Of a DNA stretch of 64,000 bases, positions 8,177 through 21,006 are shown piece after piece. Location: contig JALEGB010000035.1 in assembly GCA_022760355.1 (NCBI GenBank), positions 29,700 to 93,699 of the forward strand, written 5' to 3'. Each line of letters starts with the position of its first letter. Positions within the stretch are counted from its first letter, which is position 1. Below the pieces are notes generated by a model that was not told the DNA's origin, did not search any database, and saw only the letters and a program-made list of their open reading frames with translations. The position numbers and the translations under genes were made by a program. This DNA is from Neomegalonema sp. (GTDB taxonomy: Bacteria > Pseudomonadota > Alphaproteobacteria > Rhodobacterales > Rhodobacteraceae).

Positions 8177-9607
8177 TTAGGGTCGAAACCCCGGCTCCGC
8201 CTGCAGCCGCAGCTCCGCAATACGCTCAACCTGCCGGCACGCTTCGGCGAACTCGCTCGGCCGATCATGCTGCAACCGCCGTTGAAAGGCCGCCATGATC
8301 CCGGCCTTATCATGATCCCGCACCGCGATGATGAAGGGGAAGCCGAACTTCGCCACATAATCGGTGTTGAGCTGCGTGAAGGCGGCGCGCTCCTCCTCCG
8401 TCAACGCATCCAGCCCCGCGGAGGCTTGCTCCGCCGTCGACTCCGCCGTCAATCGCCGCGCCTGGGCCAGCTTGCCGGCCAGATCCGGGTGAGCCCGCAA
8501 CACGCCCAGCCGCTCCGCCTCCGTCGCTGCGCGGAAGGCGCGGCATAGGGCGGAATGCACGCCGGCGGCGCAATCATGCGCCGGCCCCAGCTCATAGGTG
8601 AAGGCGCGCTCCGCAATCCAAGGCGAATGCTCGAAGATCCCGCCATAGGCGCTGACGAACGCCTCCCGGTTCATCTCGGACGGGCGCGGCGCCGCCCCCG
8701 TCGGCGCGGGATGATGCGCGCGCCAATGGTTCGCAATGTCGATCCGGCGCGCGAACCACACTTTCTCGCGCCCCTGCGCATACTCGATAAAGCGGCGCAG
8801 CGCCTCCGCCCGCCCCGGCCGCCCCACAAGCCGGCAATGCAGCCCGATGGACAGCATCTTCGGCGCCCCCGCCGCGCCTTCGGCGTACAGGCAGTCGAAG
8901 CTGTCCTTCAAATAGGTGAAGAACTGATCGCCCGAATTGAACCCCTGCACATTGGCGAAGCGCATGTCGTTCGCGTCCAGCGTATAAGGGGTGATCAGCC
9001 GCCACTGCCCCGCCGCACGCCGCCAATAGGGCAGATCATCGGCGTAACTATCGGCGAAATAAGCGAAATCCCCTTCCTCCGCGGCCAGATCAATCGTGTT
9101 GTTCGAGCATCGGCCCGTATACCACCCCAGCGGCGGCGCGCCGACCACTTCGGTATGCAGCCGGATCGCCTCACGAATATGGGCGCGCTCCTCCTCCGGG
9201 CTGAAATCCTTATACTCGATCCATTTCAGCCCGTGGCTGGCGATCTCCCACCCGCTCGCCTTCATCGCCGCAACCTGCTCGGGGCTCCGGGCCAAGGCGG
9301 TGGCGACGCCATACACCGTCACGGGAACCGCCGCCGCGTCGAAGATCCGACGCACGCGCCAGAACCCGGCGCGCGCGCCATATTCGTAGATCGTCTCCAT
9401 GTTCCAATGGCGCTGCCCCGGCCAGGGCTCGCCCGGCACGATCTCGGACAGAAACGCCTCGGAGCCGCTATCGCCATGCAGCAGGCAATTCTCCCCGCCC
9501 TCTTCGTAATTCAGCACGAACTGCACCGCGATCCGCGCCCCGCCCGGCCATTGCGGATGCGGCGGCTCCGCCCCGTAGCCTCCCATGTCTCTGATATAGC
9601 GCGTCAT
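8177..9607 (-). CDS. puuE-uraD: Fused allantoinase (PuuE, polysaccharide-deacetylase fold) - OHCU decarboxylase (UraD)
   Basis: 476 aa; N-term RDMGGYGAEPPHPQWPGGARIAVQFVLNYEEGGE; C-term UraD-like MNREAFVSAYGGIFEHSPWIAERA..RAHPDLAGKLA..LNTDYVAKFGFPFIIAVR. Confidence 0.9.
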   Translation of the reverse strand: MTRYIRDMGGYGAEPPHPQWPGGARIAVQFVLNYEEGGENCLLHGDSGSEAFLSEIVPGEPWPGQRHWNMETIYEYGARAGFWRVRRIFDAAAVPVTVYGVATALARSPEQVAAMKASGWEIASHGLKWIEYKDFSPEEERAHIREAIRLHTEVVGAPPLGWYTGRCSNNTIDLAAEEGDFAYFADSYADDLPYWRRAAGQWRLITPYTLDANDMRFANVQGFNSGDQFFTYLKDSFDCLYAEGAAGAPKMLSIGLHCRLVGRPGRAEALRRFIEYAQGREKVWFARRIDIANHWRAHHPAPTGAAPRPSEMNREAFVSAYGGIFEHSPWIAERAFTYELGPAHDCAAGVHSALCRAFRAATEAERLGVLRAHPDLAGKLAQARRLTAESTAEQASAGLDALTEEERAAFTQLNTDYVAKFGFPFIIAVRDHDKAGIMAAFQRRLQHDRPSEFAEACRQVERIAELRLQAEPGFRP

Positions 9608-9609
9608 CT

Positions 9610-10458
9610 TCAGCCCTCCGACAGTCGCCGCCCCGCCGCTTCCCGCAGCAGCATCATTTGCAGGGCGACCGAAACCGCAATTGACGCCGGACGTTTGTCT
9701 TTCGTCGGCGCCGCCCCGATCGGGCAGCAGAGCCGATCGATCGCCTCCTGCGGATGGCCCCGCTCCCGCAATCGCCGCTCAAACAGCGCGCGCTTGGTTT
9801 TGGAGCCGATCAGCCCCAGAAAAGCGAACTCGCCGGCCAGCACGCTGTCGACGATCTCAAGATCTTCGGCGTGGCTGTGGGTCAGCACCAGATGATAGGC
9901 CTGCGCCGGCGCTTCCTCCGCTGCGGCCTCAGGAAAGGGCGTGGCGAGCGTATCGACCCCGCGCGCAATCTCCGCCGCTGAGCCATGGTCGAACGCCCCT
10001 AGGCGCGAGTCGACCCAGGTGATCGCATAATCAAGCGGCGACAGCGCGCGGACGACAGCCTGCCCGACATGCCCCGCCCCATAGACCAACAATGGCGCGC
10101 GCCAAGGCGGCGCATAGGTCGCCCCGCCGGGCCAAAGCAGCAACGGCGGGGTCAGCTCTTCTCCGACCTCATAGCGGCGAAAGGCCAGGGAAAAGGCGCC
10201 GCCGCAGCATTGATCCAACTCCGGCCCGAGCGCGTATCGCTTCTCCCGCCGCCGCTCCGCCGTCGCCAGCATCTCTTGGGCGATCGCAACCGCATCCGCC
10301 TCCGCCGCGCCGCCGCCAACGGTTCCAAATATACAGCTGCAGGACACCACCATCGCGGCCCCGGCCTCCCGCGGCGTCGAGCCCTCCGCGCCAACCACCA
10401 GGATCAGCACCGCCGCCCCGTCGCAGATCACCGCCTGTTTCAGCGCGTCGGCTCTCAT
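9610..10458 (-). CDS. xdhC: Xanthine dehydrogenase accessory protein XdhC
   Basis: 282 aa; VVGAEGSTPREAGAAMVV, GAGHVGQAVVRALSPL; in operon with xdhAB. Confidence 0.9.
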   Translation of the reverse strand: MRADALKQAVICDGAAVLILVVGAEGSTPREAGAAMVVSCSCIFGTVGGGAAEADAVAIAQEMLATAERRREKRYALGPELDQCCGGAFSLAFRRYEVGEELTPPLLLWPGGATYAPPWRAPLLVYGAGHVGQAVVRALSPLDYAITWVDSRLGAFDHGSAAEIARGVDTLATPFPEAAAEEAPAQAYHLVLTHSHAEDLEIVDSVLAGEFAFLGLIGSKTKRALFERRLRERGHPQEAIDRLCCPIGAAPTKDKRPASIAVSVALQMMLLREAAGRRLSEG

Positions 10459-10464
10459 CCGCCC

Positions 10465-12836
<2,372 letters not shown>

Positions 12837-12840
<4 letters not shown>

Positions 12841-14279
12841 AGTGAGACCGCGCCGCGGCCGACCAACCGCGTCGCGGTCTCAGGCGCCGACATTTCCAGA
12901 TAGTATTTTTGCAGCAGATTTTTCGCGACTGTCATCCGGTAGCCCGATGTCGCCCGCTGATCATCCAGCGGTTGGAAATCCTGCTCCAGCGCCGCTTGCG
13001 CCGCCGCGATGGTCGCCTGTGACCAGGGCCGCCCGACCATTGCCGCCTCCGCCGCCATCGCCCGCTTTGGGACGCCCGCCATGCCGCCAAAAGCCAACCG
13101 CGCCTCAGTCGCGACGCCCGCCTCGATGACGACGCGAAAGCAGCCCAAGACCGCCGTGATGTCCGAGTCGAACCGTTTCGAGATCTTATAGCAGGCCAAA
13201 CGGCCGGGCGCTTGGTTCGGCAATGTCACCGAGGCGACCAGCTCATAGCGGCTGATATGCTGTCGGCCATACTCAATAAAGAAATCCTCCAGCGGGATCT
13301 CCCGCTCCGCCAGCCCAAGCGCGGCGGCGCTGACCAAGCGAAGCTTTGCCCCAAGGGCGATAAGAGGCGGCGGCAGATCGCCGATCGGCGACCCGTTCGC
13401 GATGTTCCCGCCGATTGTTCCAGCATTGCGCACCTGGGCGCCGGCGACCCGTCGCAGCAACTCCCCCAAATCAGGGTAGAGCGGCGCAAGCGCCGCGCGC
13501 GCCTCCTCCCAGCTGACCGCTGCGCCGAGTGTCGTATCGGTTGCTGTGGTCTCGATCCGGCGCAGCTCCGCCACCCGCCCGATATAGATCATATCCGAAG
13601 GGTCGTAGCCGTTTTTGGTCACCCAGAGCCCGACATCCGTCGCCCCGGCAATCAGCCGCGCCTCCGGCTGCGCCGCCTTCAGCGACGCCGCCTCCGCCAA
13701 CGATATCGGCGACCAGCAACGCCGCCCATTGGTTTCGTAGGACAATGACGACTCCGCCTCGACAGGCGGGTCAGGCGGCGACGGAGCCGGATCCGCGCGC
13801 TCCTCCGCCGCCGCAGCCGCAGCCTCGATCAACGGGCCATAGCCCGTGCAGCGGCACAGATTGCCGGCCAGCTGATCGGCGACGCATTCAGGCGATGCGG
13901 GCGCGCCATTTTCATAGCCGACCCAAAGGCTCATCACGAATCCAGGCGTGCAAAAGCCGCATTGCGAGCCGTGCAAACGCGCAACCGCCTTCTGGACAGG
14001 ATGCCCATCATCATAGGGCGCGCCAACATGCTCAATGGTCACGACGTCCCGGCCATGCAGCATTGGCAGCAGCTGAATGCAGGCGTTCACCGCAAGCCAG
14101 CCCTGCCCCGGCGCCCGCGTCGCCACCGTGCAGGCGCCGCAGTCGCCTTCCGCGCACCCTTCCTTTGTTCCCGTCATCCGCCGCGTCTCACGCAGCCAAT
14201 TCAGGAGCGTCATGGTTGGCGGAGCATCGCGGATTTCGACAAGCTCGCCGTTCAACACAAAACGAACTGGATCGGACAT
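12837..14279 (-). CDS. xdhA: Xanthine dehydrogenase small subunit (2Fe-2S / FAD)
   Basis: 480 aa; GTKEGCAEGDCGACTV, GSQCGFCTPGFVMSLW, NLCRCTGYGPLIEAA. Confidence 0.95.
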
Positions 14280-14284
14280 TCGCC

Positions 14285-14644
14285 TTAGCTGCCTCGATAG
14301 GTCGAGTAGCCAAACGGCGAAATCAGCAGCGGCACATGATAATGCGCCGCAGGATCGTCAACGCCGAACCGCACCGGCACTTCATCCAGAAACGCCAACG
14401 CGTCCGCCGGCGCATCAGGCCTGGGCCCGAAATAGTCCCCGACATGGAAGATCAGCTCATACCGCCCCGCAATAAGCGCGGCCCCCTCGAGGATCGGATG
14501 ATCGATGCGGCCATCCGCGTTGGTTCGAACATCCGCCACGTGGATCCAACCATCTTCGCCGCCGCAGCGAAACAACTCAATCCGCACATTTGCGGCGGGC
14601 CGGCCCTTCGCCGTGTCCAGCACATGGGTAGTCAACTTGCCCAT
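14285..14644 (-). CDS. uraH: 5-hydroxyisourate hydrolase (transthyretin-like)
   Basis: MGKLTTHVLDTAKGRPAANVRIELF ... HYHVPLLISPFGYSTYRGS. Confidence 0.93.
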   Translation of the reverse strand: MGKLTTHVLDTAKGRPAANVRIELFRCGGEDGWIHVADVRTNADGRIDHPILEGAALIAGRYELIFHVGDYFGPRPDAPADALAFLDEVPVRFGVDDPAAHYHVPLLISPFGYSTYRGS

Positions 14645-14652
14645 AACGCTCC

Positions 14653-15420
14653 TCAATGGCTCCGAAACGCCCAACGCGCCGTCCGCGCCTCCATCACAGC
14701 GAAGATCGCATAAAGGATGACAGATTCAACGCCGAGCACAACCAAAGCCGCAAAGCCCAGCGCGGTTTGACTGTTGGCGCTGGCGACGGTGATGAACCAT
14801 CCCAGCCCCTCATTCGCATTCTGCTGCTCGGCGATGATGGTGCCGATAAAGGCGAGCGTCACCGCAATTTTGAGCGCGCCGAAAATATGCGGCGTCGCCT
14901 GCGGCAGGCTTACCTTCCAGGCGATCGTCCATTTGCCCGCGCCCAGCGCCCGCAGCACATCCTCCATCTCCCGATCCACCGTCGCCGCTGAGGTCGCAAC
15001 GTTCACCACAATAGGGAAAAAGCAGATCAAAAACGCCATCCAAACGGCAAGTTCAAAACTGCTGGGAAAGGAGAGAACCAGGATCGGCGCGATCGCCACC
15101 TTCGGCAGAGCGTTGAAAAACACCAGGATCGGATAGGCGCCCTGATAGACGAATTTGGACATGCCCATCGACAGGCCCATCACCACGCCAACAACGATCG
15201 CAACCCCAAACCCGATCAGCGTCGGCCACAGCGTGTAGAGCCCGTGCTTCAGCAACACCCAAGGCTTCTGCAGCATTGCGTTCCACGTCTCGACCACTGT
15301 CGGCAGCTGGTAGGTTGGGGTGAGCCAGCCCGCGAGCTGCCAGAGCCCCAGAAAGACCAGAGCGAACAGAATAGGCGAGAGCGCTTGCATCCAGCGCGCA
15401 TTCCAGATGGAGCTGTTCAT
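14653..15420 (-). CDS. ABC transporter permease (SsuC/TauC/NrtB-type)
   Basis: 255 aa; FFNALPKVAIAPILVL; adjacent ATPase and SBP. Confidence 0.9.
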   Translation of the reverse strand: MNSSIWNARWMQALSPILFALVFLGLWQLAGWLTPTYQLPTVVETWNAMLQKPWVLLKHGLYTLWPTLIGFGVAIVVGVVMGLSMGMSKFVYQGAYPILVFFNALPKVAIAPILVLSFPSSFELAVWMAFLICFFPIVVNVATSAATVDREMEDVLRALGAGKWTIAWKVSLPQATPHIFGALKIAVTLAFIGTIIAEQQNANEGLGWFITVASANSQTALGFAALVVLGVESVILYAIFAVMEARTARWAFRSH

Positions 15421-16250
15421 GCGGACGCCTCCGCTGCTGGCCCGCGCGCCATGGCGCGGCCGATTTGGTCCCGCAAGCCGCGCACAAACGCGACCATCTC
15501 CGGCTGATAGAGCATGTCCGCATTGCGCGGATGCCCCATAGGGGGCGTTTCAATCGACATAATGTTCGCAGGCCGGTTCGACAGAACGACGACTTTCGAC
15601 GCCAGCAAGCTCGCCTCGCGCAAATCATGGGTCACCAATACACAGGTGAACTGCGCCTCGCGCCACAGCCGATAGAGCACCCCCCATAGGTCTTCGCGCG
15701 TAAAGGCGTCGAGCGCCCCAAACGGCTCATCGAGGATCAGGACGCTCGGTTCATGGATGAGCGCGCGGCACAGCGACACCCGCTGGCGCATACCGCCAGA
15801 GAGCTGCGCGGGCGTCAGCTCCGCCGCATCCTGCAGCCCCACGGTCTCCAGCAAGTGCATTGCTCGGGCGCGGTGCTTTGCTTTGCCGGCTTTCGTCCGC
15901 AGCTCGCTCCGGTAGCGCTTCACCACCTCCAGCGGCAGCAGCACATTGTCGATCGCGCTGCGCCACGGCAAAAGGCTGGGGTTCTGGAAGCCCATCCCAA
16001 CGGTGTCCGCCGGCCCCGCGACCAAAGCGCCGCGATTGCGCACCTCGCCCGTCGTCGGCGGCAACAAGCCGGACACAAGCTTCATCAAACTGGATTTGCC
16101 GCAGCCGGACGGCCCGACGACGGCCACGAAGTCGCCCTCGGGCACATCGAAACTGATTTCGTCGAGCGCATGTACGCCGCCGTGGCCTGGATAGGTTAAT
16201 CCGACCCGCTGTAGGCTCAGCCCGGCGGTCTTGTCGCTGTCATCTTGCAT
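15417..16250 (-). CDS. ABC transporter ATP-binding protein (SsuB/TauB-type)
   Basis: 277 aa; Walker [18 protein letters not shown], Walker B VLILDEPFGALD. Confidence 0.93.
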   Translation of the reverse strand: MQDDSDKTAGLSLQRVGLTYPGHGGVHALDEISFDVPEGDFVAVVGPSGCGKSSLMKLVSGLLPPTTGEVRNRGALVAGPADTVGMGFQNPSLLPWRSAIDNVLLPLEVVKRYRSELRTKAGKAKHRARAMHLLETVGLQDAAELTPAQLSGGMRQRVSLCRALIHEPSVLILDEPFGALDAFTREDLWGVLYRLWREAQFTCVLVTHDLREASLLASKVVVLSNRPANIMSIETPPMGHPRNADMLYQPEMVAFVRGLRDQIGRAMARGPAAEASA

Positions 16251-16334
16251 CGGCGCGCCCCCTGTTCAACGAGCGGCCCGCCATGGACAAAGCGGACCGC
16301 TCAACCTGCGGCGCGTCACTTGCGCCGCAAGCTG

Positions 16335-17345
16335 TTATTTCAGCATCAGCTCGGATTTTGGCGGCAGATACTTGGAGGTAAACAGCTTCGCCATGCTTGG
16401 CGGCGTTTTGAACGCATAAGTTAGCATCAGCTGCTTCAGCCCCGCCTCAAACCGTTCTTTGTCAACGCCGCCCATGCCGTTTTCGGCCACGTAAGGCGTA
16501 AGCACGTGATCCCGGATCGCGATCTTCAACCGCTCGGTTTCGGTCTCAGCAACCGCCAGGTCGTTGCGCTTCAGCAGCTTCTCAATCGCCGCTTCAGGAT
16601 TGGCGACGGCTTTCGCCCAACCTTTGGCGATTGCGCCAAGAAACGCAGTGACGACTTTCGGGTTCGCTTTGGCGAACTCCGTGTTCACGATCACGACGTT
16701 GCCATACAGCTTCAGCCCATAATCGGACATCAGCATCACGACGATATCGTCAGCTGGAACGCCCTTGGCCTTCAGGTTGATGTAGGATGAGAACGAGTAG
16801 CCCGTGATCGCGTCCACCTTGCCGGCGGCCAGCATCGGCTCGCGCACCGGAAAGCCGACATTCTCAATCTTAACCTTGCTCGCATCGATGCCGGTTGCGG
16901 CGACAAAAGCTTTCCACTGCGCGTAGGCGCCGTCCGGCGCAGGGGCGCCAAGGATCTTGCCCTCAAGGTCCTTTGGCTTCGCCACGCCCCGGGACTTGGT
17001 GGAAATGATCGCAAAGGGCGGCGCGTCATACACCATCATCACTGCGATAACAGGCGCGTCTGGGTTGCTGTCGAGGAACTTCGCCAACGAGTTGATGTCG
17101 GCGAAACCAAACGGATAGGAGCCGCTGGCGACCTTAGGGATAGCGTCAAGCGAGCCTTTGCCGCTGTCGATGGTGACTTTCAGGCCAGCCTTGGCGAAGT
17201 CCCCTTCATCGATAGCGACAAAATACGGCGCTGCGGGCCCCTCAAACTTCCAGTCGAGGGCAAATTTTACGGCCGTTTGCGCCGCTGCGGCGCTCGAGAG
17301 CGCGGCGAGACCGGCAAAAACGGCGAATGCGCGGATCAATTTCAT
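16335..17345 (-). CDS. ABC transporter substrate-binding protein, NMT1/THI5-like
   Basis: Signal peptide MKLIRAFAVFAGLAALSSAAAAQ then TAVKFALDWKFEGPAAPYFVAIDEGDFAKAGLKVTID. Confidence 0.88.
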   Translation of the reverse strand: MKLIRAFAVFAGLAALSSAAAAQTAVKFALDWKFEGPAAPYFVAIDEGDFAKAGLKVTIDSGKGSLDAIPKVASGSYPFGFADINSLAKFLDSNPDAPVIAVMMVYDAPPFAIISTKSRGVAKPKDLEGKILGAPAPDGAYAQWKAFVAATGIDASKVKIENVGFPVREPMLAAGKVDAITGYSFSSYINLKAKGVPADDIVVMLMSDYGLKLYGNVVIVNTEFAKANPKVVTAFLGAIAKGWAKAVANPEAAIEKLLKRNDLAVAETETERLKIAIRDHVLTPYVAENGMGGVDKERFEAGLKQLMLTYAFKTPPSMAKLFTSKYLPPKSELMLK

Positions 17346-17664
17346 CTTGCGTTTCCTTCCCTTCGCGGCCCTTCGGCGCGCCGACGGCGAGACCTGCGAC
17401 CAACGAATGCGCGGCGCATATCGCGCCGACACAGCACGCAAGCACAGCACGCAAGTGTGTTCAAGTGTGCAGCGCACAAATTACAAGCACAGGCAGGAGG
17501 GCGCTTTAATAATAGGCGCCAAGCTTCGAATGAGGCGGGGTTCGCTCTCGAAATAGGCACGAAATCAGCCTGGTGCCGAAGGGCTACGGCCCGGCGCCAT
17601 GGTCCGCAACCTCACAAAGCCGATGATCGACGCGCGACGGCGGCGCAGAGCAATCGCCGCCAGC

Positions 17665-18855
17665 TCATTCCGGCGCCCCTGCCGCCAACCATGCGCCCAG
17701 CTTTGCGCGCTCCTCCGGCGTCATCCCAGTTTTATTGCCAAGCGGCATCGCCTTCGTCGCGACCGCCTGCGCGGCGATGCGGGCGGCGTGGCGGCGCGCT
17801 TCCGCCACGGTCTCCAACCGCACGCCGCCAGGCGCCTCGGCGAAGCCCGGCTGAGCGGGCCGCGCCGCATGGCAGCTGACGCAATGGGTCGTCAAAATCG
17901 CCATCGCCTCCGCCCCACTCGGGGCCTTCACCCCGCTTGGCGCATCAGGCCGCCATTCGGAAAAAGTCATCAATCCGGCCGCCAGCAACGCCGCCGTCGG
18001 CCACTGCCAGGCGACGGCGACGCCCTCCTTGCCCGCCTCGTGCAAATTGAACCAGTTCCGCACCACGCCGCCCAGCGCCAGCACACCGATCACAAACACC
18101 CACGAATGGGCATGGCCGAACGTCATCGGGTAGTGATTGGAGATCATCAGGAAAAAGACAGGCAAAGTCAGATAATTATTATGCGTCGAGCGCAGCTTGG
18201 CAATTTGACCATAGCGCGCGTCCGGCGTGCGGCCGGCCTTCAGATCCGCCACCACCACCCGCTGGTTTGGGATGATGACGAAAAAGACATTGCCGCTCAT
18301 CATCGTCGCAATCATTGCGCCGATATGGATGAACACGGCCCGCGGCGCGAAGACATGCGACAGCCCATATGTCGCAAGCGTCAGCAACACATACAGCACC
18401 ACAAACAGCAGCGCCGGACGATGACGCAGCGGCGAGATGCACAGCCAGTCATAGACAACCCAGCTGCAGACAAGGCACGCGATCGAGATCAGCACCGCCT
18501 GGCGCGGCGTGAGGTCGGCGACGCTCTTGTCGATCAAGAAGCTCGACGCGCCAAAATAGTAGATCACGGTCAGCAAGGCGAAGCCGGTCAGCCAAGTCAT
18601 ATAGCTTTCCCAGCGGAACCAGTGCAGATCGTCCGGCATCGCCTCCGGCGCCACCATATATTTCTGCGTGTGGTAGAAGCCGCCGCCATGCACGGTCCAA
18701 TTCTCGCCGCGCACGCCTTCATCCATCCCCGCGCGCCGCTTGAGGCTCGAATCCAGCCACATGAAGTAGAAAGACGACCCGATCCAGCTGACGCCCGCAA
18801 TGATATGGGCCCAGCGAAAGATCAGGTTCGCCCATTCGTGCAAAAGGCTCGACAT
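17665..18855 (-). CDS. puuD: Membrane-bound cytochrome-c-linked urate oxidase PuuD
   Basis: 396 aa; multi-TM N-term with MWLDSSLKRRAG..GGGFYHTQKY; C-term heme site THCVSCHAARP. Confidence 0.88.
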   Translation of the reverse strand: MSSLLHEWANLIFRWAHIIAGVSWIGSSFYFMWLDSSLKRRAGMDEGVRGENWTVHGGGFYHTQKYMVAPEAMPDDLHWFRWESYMTWLTGFALLTVIYYFGASSFLIDKSVADLTPRQAVLISIACLVCSWVVYDWLCISPLRHRPALLFVVLYVLLTLATYGLSHVFAPRAVFIHIGAMIATMMSGNVFFVIIPNQRVVVADLKAGRTPDARYGQIAKLRSTHNNYLTLPVFFLMISNHYPMTFGHAHSWVFVIGVLALGGVVRNWFNLHEAGKEGVAVAWQWPTAALLAAGLMTFSEWRPDAPSGVKAPSGAEAMAILTTHCVSCHAARPAQPGFAEAPGGVRLETVAEARRHAARIAAQAVATKAMPLGNKTGMTPEERAKLGAWLAAGAPE

Positions 18856-18895
18856 TGCAAAGCTCCCGGCCCCAGAAGGTTGGACAGTAAATCAT

Positions 18896-18922
18896 GCGTT
18901 GCTCAAGCTAACGCTGCAACGC
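18896..18922. promoter_or_regulatory. Inverted repeat GCGTTGC-N13-GCAACGC between divergent puuD and allE
   Basis: 7-bp perfect arms at 18896-18902 and 18916-18922. Confidence 0.5.
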
Positions 18923-18982
18923 AACATGTCGCGGCGCAAGGTCGCGCAGATCCGCGCGCCGCCGAAGGAGGGAGCCACAGCA

Positions 18983-19801
18983 ATGTCGCAACGCACCTAT
19001 TATGCGCCCAAAGGCGGGTTGCCGCCGCAAAGCCAGCTCACCACAGACCGCGCGGTGTTCACGGACGCTTACGCAGTTCTGCCCCGCGGCGTGCTCAGCG
19101 ATATCGTCACCAGCCGTCTGCCTTATTGGGAAAAGACGCGCGCCTGGGTGCTGGCGCGCCCCCTCTCGGGTTTCGCGGAGACGTTCTCTCAGTACATCGT
19201 TGAAACCGAACCGGGCGGCGGCTCGAAGCGGCCAGAGCCGCAAGAAGGCGCTGAAGGGGCCTTCTTTGTCATGGAGGGAGACATTGAGCTCTCGGTCGAC
19301 GGGGTCGCCCATTTATTGACGCCCGGCGGCTTTGCATACGTGCCGCCGGGGCTCGATTATTCCATGATCGCCATCGGCGACAAGCCCGCGAAGTTTCATT
19401 GGTTTCGCAAACTGTATGAACCGCTGGACGGGCTCGCGCCTCCGGACTTCTTCACCGCCCAGGAAGCCGACGTCGCGCCAACTCCAATGGCGAATACGGA
19501 CGCCTGGGCGACGACTCTGTTCGTCAGCCCAGACGACATGCGCCACGATATGCACATCACCATCGTCACCTTCGAGCCGGGCGGCGCGATCCCGTTCGCG
19601 GAAACCCACGTGATGGAGCACGGGCTCTATATGCTGGAAGGCAAAGCGGTCTACCTGCTTAACCGCGATTGGGTGGAGGTGCAGGAGGGCGACTTTTTGT
19701 GGTTGCGCGCCTTCTGCCCGCAGGCCTGCTATGCGGGCGGGCCGGGCAAGTTCCGCTATCTGCTCTATAAAGACGTCAATCGCCACGCTCAGCTGCGGTA
19801 A
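18983..19801 (+). CDS. allE: (S)-ureidoglycine aminohydrolase (bicupin)
   Basis: MSQRTYYAPKGGLPPQSQLTTDRAVFTDAYAVLPRG; two cupin segments; GAIPFAETHVMEHGLYMLEGKAVYLLNRDW. Confidence 0.9.
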   Translation: MSQRTYYAPKGGLPPQSQLTTDRAVFTDAYAVLPRGVLSDIVTSRLPYWEKTRAWVLARPLSGFAETFSQYIVETEPGGGSKRPEPQEGAEGAFFVMEGDIELSVDGVAHLLTPGGFAYVPPGLDYSMIAIGDKPAKFHWFRKLYEPLDGLAPPDFFTAQEADVAPTPMANTDAWATTLFVSPDDMRHDMHITIVTFEPGGAIPFAETHVMEHGLYMLEGKAVYLLNRDWVEVQEGDFLWLRAFCPQACYAGGPGKFRYLLYKDVNRHAQLR

Positions 19802-19853
19802 GATCGCCGAACAGAAGGCGGGCGACGCCCCCGCCGAACGCTGCGCATTCGAA

Positions 19854-19886
19854 GCGGCCGCCCGTGGGAGACGCCCGGGCGGCCGC
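19854..19886. terminator. GC-rich hairpin between convergent genes
   Basis: GCGGCCGCCCG ... CGGGCGGCCGC, 11-bp perfect arms, no T tract. Confidence 0.6.
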
Positions 19887-19953
19887 CGGCCGGCCAAAGC
19901 GGCCAGCGCGAAAGCAGCAGAGCTGCGTCAGGCGGCGCGTCGGTCCGGGAGGA

Positions 19954-21006
19954 TTATACCGACACGTAGCGCCCCGACTCCGCGCTTTCGTATATCGCAT
20001 CCTCAATCACCTGATTGCGGATGTAGCTTCCGGCCTCCATCGGCGAGGCGCGCGCCGCAAGCCAGTCCAGCATGATTGCGCGATTGCACCGATAGACGCA
20101 ATCACCGCCGAACAGATGATCACGCCATTCAAACACATGCTCGACTTCTTGATTGGCGCCGAACCGCCGCAACCAGATCCTCCCGTCGCCATCCAGCCGC
20201 AGCGTGCCGTCCGCCCCCTCAATCCACATCTCCCCAAGCGTCCGCCGCCTGTTTTCTGCGATGTGATCGGAAAGGCGATTGCCGTCAAACACCCCGCGGC
20301 GCCCGCCCTCAAAGTCAAAATAAATCACCCCCGCATCCTCGCCAGCGATGACGGGATTGAGCTTCGCTAACCGGGCGAAGACGCCCGACGCCTCGCCCAT
20401 GAAAAAGCGGAACGTATCGATCCAGTGCACCGCGGTTTCATGCACCAAGAAGCGCGGCATCTGCTGGAAATAAGGCTGTCGGTCGAGATAGGCGGACGGC
20501 CCCTGGCCATCGCCGGGCCGCAGCCGAAATGTGATCTGATACAGCTCGCCAACGGCGCCGCCTTCAATCAGCCGCTTCGCCTCCTCGTTCCAGGGTTGGA
20601 ACCGGATATCCTCATGCACCGCGATACGGCCGCCATGTTCCGCCACATGCGCGATCGCCTGCCGCGCGCCTTGCGTCGAGCCTGCGAACGGTTTCTGGCA
20701 GATGATATAGGGGGCATGGGGCGCGACGGCGCGGATGATGTCCAGATGCGCTTCGGGCGGCGCAGTGATGTCGACAATATCGGGCCGCACGGCGGTCGCC
20801 ATCTCGGCCGGGTTGGCGAACACAGGCAGCGGCGCCCCTGGCGCGCCATACTCCGCCGCCACATCCGCCGCTTTCTCAACCGCGCGCACCGACATCCCGA
20901 CCAGCTCGACCTCCGGCATGCGCGACCAAGCGTCATAATGGAACCGGCCGAAATAGCCGGCGCCGACGATCGCGACGCGGACGGGGGAAGCCAGCGCCTT
21001 AGTCAT
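19954..21006 (-). CDS. Gfo/Idh/MocA-family oxidoreductase
   Basis: 350 aa; VRVAIVGAGYFGRFHYDAW, CQKPFAGS. Confidence 0.9.
   Translation of the reverse strand: MTKALASPVRVAIVGAGYFGRFHYDAWSRMPEVELVGMSVRAVEKAADVAAEYGAPGAPLPVFANPAEMATAVRPDIVDITAPPEAHLDIIRAVAPHAPYIICQKPFAGSTQGARQAIAHVAEHGGRIAVHEDIRFQPWNEEAKRLIEGGAVGELYQITFRLRPGDGQGPSAYLDRQPYFQQMPRFLVHETAVHWIDTFRFFMGEASGVFARLAKLNPVIAGEDAGVIYFDFEGGRRGVFDGNRLSDHIAENRRRTLGEMWIEGADGTLRLDGDGRIWLRRFGANQEVEHVFEWRDHLFGGDCVYRCNRAIMLDWLAARASPMEAGSYIRNQVIEDAIYESAESGRYVSV

Noticed and set aside
8555-9895. Long antisense ORFs such as 446 aa opposite puuE-uraD, 432 aa opposite xdhB (10720-12018) and 717 aa opposite prpE (27058-29211)
   Set aside because: Typical GC-rich shadow ORFs opposite well-supported genes; low-complexity Arg/Pro/His-rich translations with no recognisable domains.
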